Shown here piece by piece: positions 20,569-35,569 of a DNA stretch of 64,000 bases. The position numbers and the translations under genes were made by a program. Location: NCBI RefSeq assembly GCF_001715535.1, contig NZ_CP017015.1, positions 310,001 to 374,000 on the forward strand, read 5' to 3'. Position 1 is the stretch's first letter, and each line of letters opens with the position of its first letter. The notes under the pieces were generated by a model. It was not told where the DNA came from. It worked only from the letters and a program-made list of their open reading frames with translations, and searched no databases. The stretch comes from Spiroplasma helicoides. Its GTDB lineage: Bacteria; Bacillota_I; Bacilli_A; Mycoplasmatales; Mycoplasmataceae.

Positions 20569-20598
20569 AAAAAACAACTTATTTAAGTTGTTTTTTTG
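20569..20598 (+). terminator. Terminator after the acidic protein gene
   Basis: Arms at 20569-20581 and 20584-20596 are perfectly complementary, including the flanking A and T runs; the effective loop opens around the central TTAA. Confidence 0.85.
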
Positions 20599-20702
20599 TA
20601 AAATAATTCAAAATATTAGCAAAAAATTATGTTATTATTTATATGATTGTAGATAGGGTATTTGCAATTATGGGTTAAATTAAGATAAATAAGGTGATTT
20701 AC

Positions 20703-20969
20703 ATGTTGATAAATTGACCAGAATTAAAAATATTGAAAAACTTTCAGTTACCATTATGAGGTATAATAGTAATTTTTATTCTTGTTGGTTTGATTACATT
20801 ATCAATATACTTTTTCATACTTTTTAGAAAAAATCGTAAGTTTGTTTTTGAAAAAGAAGAAGTTTCTGAAGAAGAGTTTAAAAGATTAGATAAATTCGAA
20901 GAACATAGAAATAATTTTGAAATGGAAATAGCTCAGGTCAAAAAAATAATGAGAAACTCTAAAAAGTAA
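20703..20969 (+). CDS. Single-span membrane-anchored small protein
   Basis: An 88-residue protein. A hydrophobic segment at about residues 19-43 follows a short N-terminus, and a charged, helical C-terminal half rich in Glu and Lys follows. Tryptophans are encoded by TGA at 20715 and 20757, which hides this gene from code-11 predictions. AAGGTG precedes the start. No family is recognised; the layout resembles small anchored coiled-coil proteins. It is probably cotranscribed with the Asn/Gln-rich membrane protein 33 bases downstream. Confidence 0.6.
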
Positions 20970-21002
20970 TTTATCTTACTCATATTATAAAGGGGCATTT
21001 AT

Positions 21003-22733
21003 ATGAGTGGTATTAAAAACATCGCAAAAAATATATTTGGAATAAATCAAAAGCAGCCACAACAAGCTGAAATTTTTGACGTTAACTCTCAAAACCAAAT
21101 AAATCCTCAAAACCAAATTAATACCCAAAATGCAAATATTTATAATGATAATTTTAATCAAAATAATATGAACCAAATCAATTATAATCAACAAAATGAT
21201 CAAATCAATTATCAATCAGTCAATAATTTAGGCTTTGAAGATAGTGTTGCAAAATATCAAAATGATATCATTAGCAAAAAAGATATGTCTCAAGGTTATT
21301 CTTCTCCGATGAATCAAAACTACCAGGGAACAAATAATTACAACCAAAATCAAAATTTTAATAACTACAATAATCCACAAGTGAATAATATGAACTATTC
21401 TCAACCAATGATGAATAATAATTATCAACCTCAAATGAATCAAAGAGTGCAATCTCAAGCAGGATATGAAATTCCTTATGTAAATCCAAACTATAATCCA
21501 CAAGGTTATCAATCACCAGAAATGAGAGTGTATCCAAGAAGACAAAGAAAACCAAATCAATATTATAATGACAATATGTATGAGCAACCTGCTTTGGATT
21601 TTGACAGAATTGATGCTATAGATTATGGAAACTATAACTATGAAGTGCAACAACCACAAAACCAATGAGCTTCTCAACAAAATCATTGAAATCAACAACA
21701 AATGAACCAATATAATAGAGACAATTATTCTCAATCAATGAATAATTATCAACAAACAAATTTTGGCTACGAAAATTATATAAATCAAAATAACATGATT
21801 AATTATGGTTATGATCAATATTCAGATAATAATCAGTTTTTCGGACAAGGTTATCAAAACCAAAATAGTCAAAACAATTTTTTAGGAACAGCAAACAATT
21901 ATGATAATTATGCAAGAGAACCATATTCTAAGAGATTACAAAGAGCAGATTTAATTCCTGTAGAAATTGCAAGAGAAATTAGATCAGAAAAACTAAGAAA
22001 TGCGATTATGTTTCTATTTGGTCTTGTAGGAATAATTACAACTTCATTGATGTTAGTGATTTATTATAAAACTTCTAGTGAAGATCAAGCATTTATGGGG
22101 GTTAAGAGAAATCAAGTTTTATATCCATTTTTCTCAATATTCTTTTTACTAATTTCATCATTCTTTTGATTTATAAGTATAACAGATTACTCGCTATTAG
22201 TTTCCAATGTTAAAAAATATATTATTAGTCTTGTTAATGGCCAAGAACAAGTCCCGTACTTCATAACAAGAAATTATCGTTCGCTATTAGCTAGAAGTAT
22301 ATATATAAATTGAATAGCATTTTCAACTTATATAGTTGGTTCAATAAGTTTGGGAATTCTTTATGGTTTTCAATCTATTTATAATAATCACAAAGATGAA
22401 AAAATTATGTTCTTCTTTTGAGAAATTGGTAAAATGAAATCATTCCAAACTGATATAACAATTAACATAATAGTATTATTTGTAACTTTAGGAGGTCATA
22501 TCCTAAATATCGTAAGCTCTAGAAATAGAAAAAATAACATAATTGGTTACTATGGATTTGAAATATTACCTCAAACAGAAATAATTGCAATTAAAAAGAA
22601 AGCAAATAAACGTTGTTTAATTATTTTTATAGTTGTAGTTTGTTTGATACTATTTTTAATAATTATTCCTTGATTGATTATCAGAAAGAAAAAAGGTAAG
22701 TCACTTAACCCATGAAGAAGAGTAGCATCGTAG
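21003..22733 (+). CDS. Asn/Gln-rich membrane protein (possibly MSC_0882-type)
   Basis: A 576-residue protein in two halves. Residues 20-300 are extremely rich in Asn, Gln and Tyr with repeated short motifs such as NYNQNQN and MNNNYQPQMN, like prion-like low-complexity regions. Residues about 335-565 contain four or five hydrophobic segments and charged loops. The C-terminus is basic. The membrane half recalls mollicute proteins annotated as the MSC_0882 family, but this is a weak recollection. A TGA tryptophan at 21666 joins the two main open segments. It overlaps the hemW start by 22 bases. AAAGGGGC precedes ATG 21003. Confidence 0.75.
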
Positions 22734-23824
22734 ACAGAAAAATTAAAAGCTTATATGTTCACATTCCATTTTGTGAACATATTTGCTTTTATTGTGATTT
22801 TGTAAAAATTATTAAACCAAAGGATGTTAATTCAATTAATAAGTACTTAAATAATCTCCAAGACGAACTTGCAAGTTATGGTAATAAATTTGATGATATC
22901 AAATCAATATATATTGGAGGAGGAACTCCAAGTTGCTTAGAAATAAATGAAACAATTAGAATGTGTGAAATTCTTTCTTCTTATAAAAAAGAATCTATTG
23001 ATTTTGAATATTCTATTGAATTAAATCCAGAATCCATAACAAAAGAAAAACTTGAAATATACAAACAGTTTGGGATAAATAGGCTAAGTATTGGAGTTCA
23101 AACATTTGATAATAATCTCTTGAAAAAAATTGGAAGAATACACGATAACTCAACTGCTATTGAAAAATATCAGTTAGCTAGAGAAGTAGGTTTTTCAAAT
23201 ATTTCTATTGATTTAATGTATAACTTGTTTGATCAAAAACTAGACAATATAAAAGTTGATTTAGAGCATATTAAAAAACTAAAACCAGACCATATTTCAT
23301 GATATTCATTAATAATGAAAGAAGACTCGGTTTGAGGTAAAAAAAATTTGAAACTACCGGGTAATGATGAGCTTTTTGACGAGGTTGTTAGTAAAGGTCT
23401 CAAAAAACTAGGCTATGATTGATATGAGGTATCAAATTATTGTTTAAACAATAAATATTCGCGCCATAATGTAACATATTGAAATAATTCTTTATTTGCT
23501 GGTGTTGGTGTAGGTGCTAGTGGTTTTGAGCAAATTGACGGACAATATTTTTTAACTGTTAATAAAGGTAATTATGCTTCATACAAAAAAAACTATGAGA
23601 AACTTTCAACTGAAGATTATTATTTTCAAGTTATAATGATGGGCTTGAGAATGGTTAAAGGTATTGACTTGAATAAGACAAAAAATAAAACAGTTTATAA
23701 TTTTTATCGAAATATTATTGATAAAAAAATAGATCAAGAACTTTTAGAAGTTGTAGATAACTTTTTAAGGTGTACTAAAAAAGGATTTAATATCATGAAC
23801 GAAATTCTTGTAGATTTTTTATAA
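22712..23824 (+). CDS. hemW: HemW-type radical SAM protein (coproporphyrinogen III oxidase-like)
   Basis: A 370-residue radical SAM enzyme. The iron-sulfur motif is C21-EHI-C25-FY-C28, followed by YIGGGTPS (S-adenosylmethionine binding) and the RLSIGVQTF motif. HemW proteins bind heme and act as heme chaperones in other bacteria, and are distinct from the true oxygen-independent coproporphyrinogen oxidase, which uses CxxxCxxCxC with other residues. Mollicutes do not make heme, so its substrate here is unclear. TGA tryptophans at 23300, 23333 and 23420 join the pieces. It starts within the end of the preceding gene. Confidence 0.88.
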
Positions 23825-23878
23825 AAATGTACAAGAGTTTGTTTTTTTTATCGATTAATTTAATGGAGGTAACTGAAA

Positions 23879-24622
23879 ATGTTTGATATAAGTAAAGAAC
23901 TTTTAAAAAAGGTTGAGACTAATCAAGATACTGCAAATAATTTAATTAGTAATAAACACCTAATTAAGAAACAAAGTAACTTATGAGAAGTTTTTAATTA
24001 CAAAATCTTAAAAAAATATTATCAAATTTTAAAAAACAGTATATGAACTTTAGAGTTTGATGATGTTGAAAAACACATTTTAAAAGACTTTAAAGATTTT
24101 AAATATCTTCAAATTATATTAAATGAAATTAAAAAAGAAGCAATTTTAATATCCTACATTAAGTCTAATAAACATGAAATTTATGCAAGGATTAGTAAAG
24201 TCAATTTTTTAATCGAGTTGTTTATCGGTTTTATAAGATTTGACCCTAATTTGTGATTCACTATAAGTGATTCTATGAGAGAAAAAAGCAACTTTGTTAT
24301 GACAAGTATAATAAGTTTGCCATCAATGATAATTGACTATGAAATTACTAAAAATACAATTTTCGATATTAACTTAGATCAATTAAAAATTATTAAAAAT
24401 TTGGAAAGTTTGAACTTGGATGATGATTCTGAAATAGTAGAGCAAAAACTAGGTATTTATACAAATAATTATTTACCCCTAAAAATGTTTTGTTTAAATA
24501 AAGAAATTATTAAAGTAGAATTAAAAAAAAGTAGTCTAAAAGAATTTAACAAGCTTGTATTATCAACAATCTTACAAATGATTGTCATTTTTATAAAAAT
24601 AAATTTAGACAAATACTTATAA
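23879..24622 (+). CDS. Hypothetical protein, 247 residues
   Basis: A Lys-, Ile- and Asn-rich soluble protein preceded by GGAGGT at 23864-23869. It has no hydrophobic segment long enough for a membrane span except a weak C-terminal one (about residues 220-240), and no recognised motif. Two tryptophans at TGA (23984 and 24044) precede the long segment beginning near 24275. It ends before a hairpin terminator, just upstream of the clpB promoter. Probably lineage-specific. Confidence 0.65.
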
Positions 24623-24640
24623 GTTTAATAATTGATGTTG

Positions 24641-24661
24641 ACTCCGGAAGGAGTTTTTTTA
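24641..24661 (+). terminator. Terminator upstream of clpB
   Basis: ACTCC (24641-24645) and GGAGT (24650-24654) form a GC-containing stem with a GGAA tetraloop, followed by a run of T. Confidence 0.8.
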
Positions 24662-24679
24662 TTAAAATTAGTAAAAAAA

Positions 24680-24706
24680 TTAGCACTTAGTACTTGACAT
24701 TGCTAA
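24680..24706 (+). promoter_or_regulatory. CIRCE-like HrcA operator overlapping the clpB -35 box
   Basis: The 9-9-9 layout of CIRCE is present: TTAGCACTT, nine bases, CATTGCTAA. The left arm differs from consensus TTAGCACTC at one position and the right arm from GAGTGCTAA at two. The -35 TTGACA (24694-24699) lies inside it, so bound HrcA would block RNA polymerase. Confidence 0.85.
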
Positions 24707-24721
24707 AACAAAAGGTATTAT
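24694..24721 (+). promoter_or_regulatory. clpB promoter
   Basis: TTGACA at 24694-24699 and TATTAT at 24716-24721 are separated by 16 bases. The promoter is bracketed by two CIRCE-like repeats, one over the -35 and one just downstream of the -10. Confidence 0.8.
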
Positions 24722-24729
24722 ATTAATGT

Positions 24730-24756
24730 TTAGCAAATGTAAGGTAAGAGTGCTAA
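24730..24756 (+). promoter_or_regulatory. Second CIRCE-like operator in the clpB leader
   Basis: TTAGCAAAT, nine bases, GAGTGCTAA. The right arm is a perfect CIRCE half-site; the left arm differs at three positions. It lies between the -10 box and the ribosome binding site AGGAGG (24759-24764). Confidence 0.8.
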
Positions 24757-24771
24757 ACAGGAGGTAAATAT

Positions 24772-26919
24772 ATGGACTTTACGCAAAGAACTGATCCATT
24801 GAATGACCCAAATATACTTGAAAAATATACTAGGGATTTAACATTGGACGCAAAAGAAGGAAAAATAGATCCAATCATCGGTAGAGATGATGAAATAATG
24901 AGGGTTATTAGAATATTAAGTAGAAAAACTAAAAATAATCCTGTTTTAATTGGGGAACCAGGAGTTGGTAAAACAGCTATCGCAGAAGGTTTGGCTCAAA
25001 GAATTAACAAAGGTGATGTTCCGAGTGTCTTAAAAAACAAAAGAATTCTTGAACTTGATATGGGTAGCGTAATGGCTGGAGCTAGCTTTTTAGGAGATTA
25101 TGAAGCAAGAATAAAAGGTATTGTAAATGCAATTCAAAAAGAAAATGGAGAAATCATTTTATTTATTGATGAATTACATTTAATAGTTGGAGCTGGTAAA
25201 ACTGGTAATGGTGGAGGAATGGATGTTTCTAATCTACTTAAACCAGCACTTGCTAGAGGTGGCCTAAAAGCAATCGGAGCTACAACTCTTAAAGAGTATA
25301 GAGAATACATTGAAAAAGACGCTGCATTAGAAAGAAGATTCCAAAAAGTATATGTTTCTGAACCAACAGTTGACGAAACAATATCAATTTTAAGGGGTCT
25401 AAAAGAAAAATTTGAGACTTATCATGGAGTAAGAATTCATGATAATGCATTAGTTGCTGCTGCTCAATTGAGTGATAGATATATCTCTGATAGATTTTTG
25501 CCAGATAAAGCAATAGATTTAGTGGATGAAGCTAGTGCAACTATTAAAACTGAATTAGCATCTGTGCCAACAGAGTTATATCAGATTGATAGAAAAGTTA
25601 TGCAATTAGAAATTGAAAGAGCAGCTTTAAGTAAAGAGACTGATGAAAAGTCTAAAGAAAGATTAGTTATAAATGAGAAAGAATTGCTAAAACTTAAAGC
25701 AACACAACATCAATTAAATGAAAAATGAGAAACAGAAAAAAAAGCACATGAAAAAATTAATAAACTGCGCTCTACAATGGATCAATTAAAAACTGAATTA
25801 GAGCAATCACAAACAGAAGGTAAATTTGAAAGAGCTGGGGAAATTCAATATTCATTATTACCAGCAATTGATAAACAATTGCAAAAAGCTATTAATGTAG
25901 ATAAAGATAGTTTGATGTCAGAAGAAGTTACCGAAAAAGAAATAGCTGCTATTATTGGTAGATGAACTGGTATTCCAATGGAAAACTTAATGGAGTCAGA
26001 AAAACAAAGATTATTAAGTTTAGAAACAGCATTAAGAAAAATGGTCAAAGGTCAAAACGAAGCTATAAAAATTGTAGCTGATGCAATTTTAAGAAGTAGA
26101 AGTGGAATAAAAGATCCTGCAAAACCAATTGGTAGCTTCTTATTTTTAGGACCAACCGGAGTAGGTAAAACTGAAGTGGCTAGAAGTCTGGCAAAGCAAC
26201 TTTTTAGCAGTGAGAAGAAAATGATTAGACTTGATATGAGTGAATATATGGAAAAACAATCAGTTTCTAAATTAATTGGTTCTCCCCCAGGTTATGTTGG
26301 TTATGAAGAAGGTGGACGATTAACAGAAGCAGTAAGAAGAAATCCATATTCAATTGTATTATTTGACGAAGTTGAAAAAGCGCACCCAGATGTATTTAAT
26401 GTACTTTTACAAATACTTGATGATGGTAGAATAACAGATTCTCTTGGTAAAACAATAGACTTTAAAAATACAATTATAATCATGACTTCAAATATTGCAG
26501 CTGATTATTTAATGGAAACACAACCTGAATTGGTTGATGAAAAAGTTATTATGGAAAACCTAAAAAAATTCTTTAGACCAGAGTTTTTAAATAGAATAGA
26601 CAATATAATCCGATTCAATGCTTTATCAAAAGAAGTAATTCATGAAATAATTGAAAAAATTCTACAAGAATTAAAAGAAAGAATTTTGGAAAATGGGGAG
26701 TATATAATAAACTTCTCAAGTGAAGTAGTACAAAAAATTATGAAAGAGGGTTATGATAGAGAATTTGGTGCAAGACCAATTAAAAGATATATCGAAAAAA
26801 ATCTTGAAACTATTATAGCTAGAGCCATTGTTGCAAATGAAATTGAACCAAGAAGAAATTATGTAATTGATGTTGTTGATGATAGATTCACCATATCAAC
26901 CTCTAAGAAATTAAATTAG
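24772..26919 (+). CDS. clpB: ClpB disaggregase lacking the N-terminal domain
   Basis: A 715-residue HSP100 chaperone that works with DnaK to dissolve aggregates. The first AAA+ domain has Walker [10 protein letters not shown] (about residues 64-72), then comes the long coiled-coil middle domain (about 260-395), then the second AAA+ domain with GPTGVGKTE (about 460-468) and Walker [12 protein letters not shown]. Ordinary ClpB has about 860 residues; the N-terminal substrate domain is absent, and the protein begins directly with the conserved DPLNDPN...LEKYTRDLT linker region. This short form is common in mollicutes. AGGAGG lies 7 bases before the start. The stop codon lies inside the next CIRCE. 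Confidence 0.96.
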
Positions 26920-26950
26920 CACTTGACTATAAATTGTGCTAAATGATAAA
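26916..26950 (+). promoter_or_regulatory. CIRCE-like operator and promoter of the hrcA-grpE-dnaK-dnaJ operon
   Basis: TTAGCACTT (26916-26924), nine bases, TTGTGCTAA (26934-26942). The left arm has one mismatch to the CIRCE consensus and the right arm two. The -35 TTGACT (26923-26928) lies inside it and GATAAA at 26945-26950 gives a -10 at 16 bases. The left arm includes the clpB stop codon, so the operator is embedded in the end of that gene. Confidence 0.8.
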
Positions 26951-26979
26951 CTAAAAAAGAATTGTTAAAGGAGGTTTTT

Positions 26980-27999
26980 ATGTTAAAAAAGCGACAAGAA
27001 TTAATTCTTAAAACTATTATAGAAGAATACATAAAAACAGCATCTCCTGTAGGTTCAAAAAGAATACAAGAAGTTATTTCAATTGAAATATCTTCTGCAA
27101 CAATAAGAAATGAATCAGCCTTTTTAGAAGAACAAGGTTTTTTAGAAAAAGCTCATACCTCATCTGGTAGAGTTCCTTCAACAAAAGGTTATAGATATTA
27201 TGTCGATTATTTAATGAAATCAAATGATATTGAAGATGTTAAATCACAGATTGAAGAAATCTTTAAAAGAAGAGGAGCAACAATTGATCAAATATTAGAA
27301 GAGACATCTAAAATATTAAGTGAGATGACAAAACTAGCCACAGTTGTTGCAACTAATGATGGTTTTGAAGAAGTTGAACTAAATAAAGTTGAACTTGTAT
27401 CTTTATCTGGAAAAAATGCAATAGTTATATTCGTTTTATCAAATGGTGTGGTTGAAAATAAAATGATTAATTTAGAAACTGTACCTATTGAAGAATTACA
27501 AATATCAATTGATTTGTTCAATGATCGACTTGTAAATTCAAAACTATCAGAAATTGAATTTAAATCGAAAGCAATTTTACCAATTTTAAAATCACAAGTA
27601 AAAAAATATGAATTCATACTACAAACATTTGTCAGTGCACTTCTACATACAGGTTCTTCTCAAGCTAAAACTAGTGGTATGAAGTATTTATTAGAAAATC
27701 CTGAATTTAATGATCCTAATAAAATTAAAAGTATTGTTGAATTTATAGAGTCATCATCACCGTTTGCATGATTTAAATCGCAAATGAATAATAAAAATAA
27801 AGCAGCTGTTGCAATTGGAATTGAAACAGGAGTTGGTAATGATGATATAGCAATTGTTGGTACTAACTTCCCCACAGAAAGTGGGGGGCAGGGGACTCTT
27901 GCATTGGTAGGTCCAAAAAGAATTCAATATGACAAAGTGTCAGATTTATTAGAATGAATAGGTCAAAAAATCGAGGAAAAATACAATAGAGGAGAGTAA
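26980..27999 (+). CDS. hrcA: HrcA, heat-inducible repressor of CIRCE operators
   Basis: A 339-residue repressor. The N-terminal winged helix covers about residues 1-75 (RQELILKTIIEEYI, GSKRIQE, SSATIRNE, GFLEKAHTSSGRVPSTKGYRYYVD, each in part), a GAF-like middle domain follows, and the C-terminal region ends in the conserved GQGTLALVGPKRIQYDKV segment. ATG 26980 is chosen over the upstream TTG at 26962 because AAAGGAGG (26967-26974) sits at ideal spacing. HrcA folding depends on GroEL in most bacteria; no groEL is in this window. It heads the operon and presumably represses itself, clpB and lon. Confidence 0.95.
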
Positions 28000-28001
28000 A
28001 A

Positions 28002-28751
28002 ATGAATAAAGAAGACACAAAAAAAATTTTAGAAATTTTAGATAAAGTTAAAGAAGATTTGAAGTCTGTTAAAAAAGAAGATAATCAAAATAACTTAAAT
28101 AGCTTAGATCTTGATAAAAAAGAATTGGCTGATATGGCCGATCAAATAAAAGAAGACATTCAAAATCAAAAAGATAATAAAGAAAACGATTCTAATGATG
28201 ACAAAAAACATAGTGAGCGAATCAACAAATTCAAAAAAGAAAATTCTGATAAAAATGAAAAAAACTCTGAAGTTCAGGAAATTAACATTGACAAGCTAGA
28301 ATTGGAGATAGTTGCATTAATTGATAAAATTCAAAAATTAGAAGAATCAAAATTAATGGCTATAGCTGATAATCAAAATACTGTTAGAAGATTTCAAGAA
28401 GAAACTTCTAGAGTAAAAAAATATGGAGGCGAAAAGCTAGCATCAGAAATACTCCCTGCAATTGATATGTTTAAGTCAGTTGTTGCATCCACTCCGGATA
28501 ACCCAGAAATTAAAAACTATTTAATGGGATTTCAAATGATAATAAATCAAATTGATCAAGCTCTCTCAAATGCAGGAATTTCTATGATTCAAACTAAAAT
28601 TGGAGATGAATTAAATCCTGAATTACATAATGCAATTGAGCAAGTGGAAGATAGTCATTTAAAAAGTGGAAAAATAGCTGAAGTTGTTTCAAATGGTTAT
28701 AGACTTCATGACAGAGTTATAAAACACGTTGCAGTAAAAGTTGCAAAGTAA
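28002..28751 (+). CDS. grpE: GrpE, nucleotide exchange factor for DnaK
   Basis: A 249-residue GrpE. The first 90 residues are a disordered Lys/Asp/Asn-rich extension. The family coiled coil follows (about residues 95-145), with the motif DNQNTVRRFQEE, and then the C-terminal beta domain with the signature GDELNPELHNAIEQVEDSHLKSGKIAEVVSNGYRLHDRVIKHVAVKVA in parts. It exchanges ADP for ATP on DnaK and can act as a thermosensor. GAGGAGAG overlaps the end of hrcA, giving a 2-base gap. Confidence 0.95.
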   Translation: MNKEDTKKILEILDKVKEDLKSVKKEDNQNNLNSLDLDKKELADMADQIKEDIQNQKDNKENDSNDDKKHSERINKFKKENSDKNEKNSEVQEINIDKLELEIVALIDKIQKLEESKLMAIADNQNTVRRFQEETSRVKKYGGEKLASEILPAIDMFKSVVASTPDNPEIKNYLMGFQMIINQIDQALSNAGISMIQTKIGDELNPELHNAIEQVEDSHLKSGKIAEVVSNGYRLHDRVIKHVAVKVAK

Positions 28752-28770
28752 TGTTTTAGAGGATAATGAT

Positions 28771-28941
28771 ATGAAAAGTGAAGATAAAAAAAAGAAAGTT
28801 GTAAATGTAAAAATTGGAAATAATGTTTTAGTAAATAATATTGACGAAAACATAGAAGATGCAGTTAAAACTATTGTTAAAAATATGGATGAACACATCA
28901 ATGATGCTGTTATGAAGTCAATATTAAAAGACGACGAATAA
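28771..28941 (+). CDS. 56-residue protein inserted between grpE and dnaK
   Basis: A short charged protein, about half Lys, Asp, Glu and Asn, with a predicted central helix and a VVNVKIGNNVLV strand. ATG 28771 is preceded by GAGG at 28759-28762 and the gene sits within the hrcA-grpE-dnaK-dnaJ operon, where most bacteria have nothing. No family is recognised. The tail carries KSILKDDE. It could be a small regulator or cofactor of the chaperone system, but this is a guess from position. Confidence 0.55.
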   Translation: MKSEDKKKKVVNVKIGNNVLVNNIDENIEDAVKTIVKNMDEHINDAVMKSILKDDE

Positions 28942-28975
28942 TTATTAGTTAAAAAAAATTTAATAGTAAAGGTAG

Positions 28976-30778
<1,803 letters not shown>

Positions 30779-30828
30779 TAAATTAATTTATAGTTTGATC
30801 AGTTTTATTGTGGAGAGCGAGGTTTCTT

Positions 30829-31995
30829 ATGGCTAAGAAAAGAGATTATTATGAAGTTCTTGGAGTAAGCAAAACCGCTACAGAAGATGAAATAAAAAAA
30901 GCATATAGAAAAATGGCTAAACAATTTCACCCTGATGTAAACAAGAATCATGACGCAGAAGAAAAATTTAAAGAAGCAACAGAAGCTGCCGAAATATTGT
31001 TAGATGCTAAAAAAAGAAAAATTTATGACCAATATGGTCATGATGGTTTACAAGGTATGGGATCTAATTTTGGTGGATTTGGAGACTTTAGTGACTTCTT
31101 TAGTAACATGGGCTCAGGTGGAGGAGACTTCTTTTCTGGAATGGGTGGAGCAGGAGATTTCTTTTCGGATGTTTTTTCTAGCTTCTTTGGTGGTCAAACA
31201 TCAGGTTCAAGAAATAAAGGATTTCAAGGAAACTCAAGAGGTAAAGATATTGTCTTAGAAGTAGAACTTTCATTGAAAGAATTATTATTTGGTGTTGACA
31301 AAGATGTTGAGTTAGATTTAATTGCTAAATGTGAAGACTGTGATGGAATTGGTGCAAAAAGTGAATCTGATATAATTACTTGTGATGTATGTAATGGAAT
31401 AGGGTCAGTTCAAGTAGTTCAAGATTTAGGAATTGCAAAATTTCAAACACAACAAGCATGTCCTAAATGTAAAGGTAGCGGTAAGTCAATTCAAAATCCA
31501 TGTAAATCATGTTCTGGAAATGGTTGCGTAAATAAAAGAGAAAAAGTAACTATACCTATACCAAAAGGTTTAACACCTGGTCAAAGAGTTATGTTGAAAA
31601 ATTCTGGTAATTATAGTACTAATGGTGGTTCAAAAGGACACATATATGCAGATATTTATCTAAGTTCTAAAAGTCAAATACAAATATTTGACAAATATAA
31701 CATAAAAGGAACTTTAAATTTATCATATATTGATGCTTTACTTAAAAAAGAAGTTTCAGTCGAAACACTTGATGGTACAGTAAAGGTCGACATTCCTAAC
31801 GATGTAAAAAATGGTGATATCATTAAAGTGAAAAATCATGGATTGTATGAAGGTGTTAAATCTTCACATCGTGGAGACTTATTGTTAGAAGTAAATATTG
31901 TATTACCTACAAAAATAAGTAATAAAGAAAAAGAAAAATTACTAGAATTACAAAAAGAAACAACTTTCAAAGTAGAAAATGATTATAAGGAATAG
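30829..31995 (+). CDS. dnaJ: DnaJ (Hsp40) co-chaperone
   Basis: A 388-residue class I DnaJ. The J domain begins [12 protein letters not shown] and has the HPD motif. A Gly/Phe-rich linker follows (about residues 70-140, repeated GGFGDF and [11 protein letters not shown]). Four CxxCxGxG zinc-finger repeats follow ([32 protein letters not shown]), then the C-terminal substrate domains. ATG 30829 is taken because MAKKRDYY is the family start and GGAGAGCGAGG lies upstream. It is the last chaperone gene of the operon and a terminator follows. Confidence 0.97.
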   Translation: MAKKRDYYEVLGVSKTATEDEIKKAYRKMAKQFHPDVNKNHDAEEKFKEATEAAEILLDAKKRKIYDQYGHDGLQGMGSNFGGFGDFSDFFSNMGSGGGDFFSGMGGAGDFFSDVFSSFFGGQTSGSRNKGFQGNSRGKDIVLEVELSLKELLFGVDKDVELDLIAKCEDCDGIGAKSESDIITCDVCNGIGSVQVVQDLGIAKFQTQQACPKCKGSGKSIQNPCKSCSGNGCVNKREKVTIPIPKGLTPGQRVMLKNSGNYSTNGGSKGHIYADIYLSSKSQIQIFDKYNIKGTLNLSYIDALLKKEVSVETLDGTVKVDIPNDVKNGDIIKVKNHGLYEGVKSSHRGDLLLEVNIVLPTKISNKEKEKLLELQKETTFKVENDYKE

Positions 31996-32013
31996 CCTAT
32001 GGGCTATTTTTTT
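31991..32013 (+). terminator. Terminator after dnaJ
   Basis: AATAGCC and GGCTATT form a 7-base stem with a TATG loop overlapping the dnaJ stop codon, followed by T residues. It may be partly read through to the following gene. Confidence 0.75.
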
Positions 32014-32055
32014 AATTGTGTTTTATTGTATAATAAAATAATGGGGGAAATAATT

Positions 32056-34840
<2,785 letters not shown>

Positions 34841-34896
34841 TGGTATATGATTATAAAATAGTTTAAAATTTATTTAATGTACAAGGAGTGAATAAT

Positions 34897-35562
34897 ATGT
34901 TTTTAGCAGACGGTGGTCTAGGTAGTTTATTTGGTGGTGGAGCAACATCTGGTGTAATAATTGGTGTTATTGTTTTAGTAATTATTGTATTTATTGTTGT
35001 ATCATCGATAACAAGTAAAAAAGCACAAAAAAAAGAACAAGCAAAAAGAAAAAAAGTTGTTAAAGAAGAGATTAAAATGTATTTAGCAGCAGAAAAAAAA
35101 TTAAAAAATATAAAAATTGAGTATGAAAAAGTATATGCAAGAAAAGGTCCAGAATACAAATATCGTGATGTTTTTGATGTAATTGTACAAATTTTTGAAC
35201 CAAAAACTAACGATTTGATTCAAACATCAGCATATGAAGTTGAAGGTATTACTACAAGAGCAGATAAAAAAACATATACAACTGCATGACAAGTTAATGG
35301 CGAACTTGATTTAGATGAAACTAAAAAAAGAATTGCAATAGCTGAGAAAAAAATTAAGCTAAGCAAAGATGAAAGAAAAGTTTTGAAGATTGAAGAAGTT
35401 ACAAAAGCTAAGGAACAAAGAGATAAATTAAAACAAGAACAACAAAAACTTAAAGAACAAAAAGCTCAACAAAAAAGCATGGGTAAAACAATTGAATCAG
35501 CGAGAATCGATGAAACTATTAAATCAACAGCTGTTAAATTTGTACCTAAAAGAAATAAATAA
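34897..35562 (+). CDS. Membrane-anchored hypothetical protein with coiled-coil tail
   Basis: A 221-residue protein. A short Gly-rich N-terminus (FLADGGLGSLFGGGATSG) precedes one strongly hydrophobic segment at about residues 18-38, then KKAQKKEQAKRKK positive charges, which predicts an N-out, C-in topology. The middle (about 60-135) may be folded; the C-terminal 80 residues are a Lys/Gln/Glu coiled coil. ATG 34897 is preferred over the in-frame GTG at 34888, which overlaps the ribosome binding site AAGGAG. TGA at 35287 encodes Trp. A strong terminator follows. No family is recognised. Confidence 0.7.
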
Positions 35563-35569
35563 TTGATTG

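Noticed and set aside
20985-21734. Several hydrophobic minus-strand frames (Ile/Leu/Val-rich)
   Set aside because: They are the complement of AAT/CAA/TAT codons in the Asn/Gln-rich protein and not real membrane proteins.
26962-26979. TTG start for hrcA at 26962
   Set aside because: ATG 26980 has AAAGGAGG at correct spacing, and the TTG would sit upstream of that site.
34888-34896. GTG start for the membrane-anchored protein
   Set aside because: It overlaps the Shine-Dalgarno sequence AAGGAG; ATG 34897 fits better.
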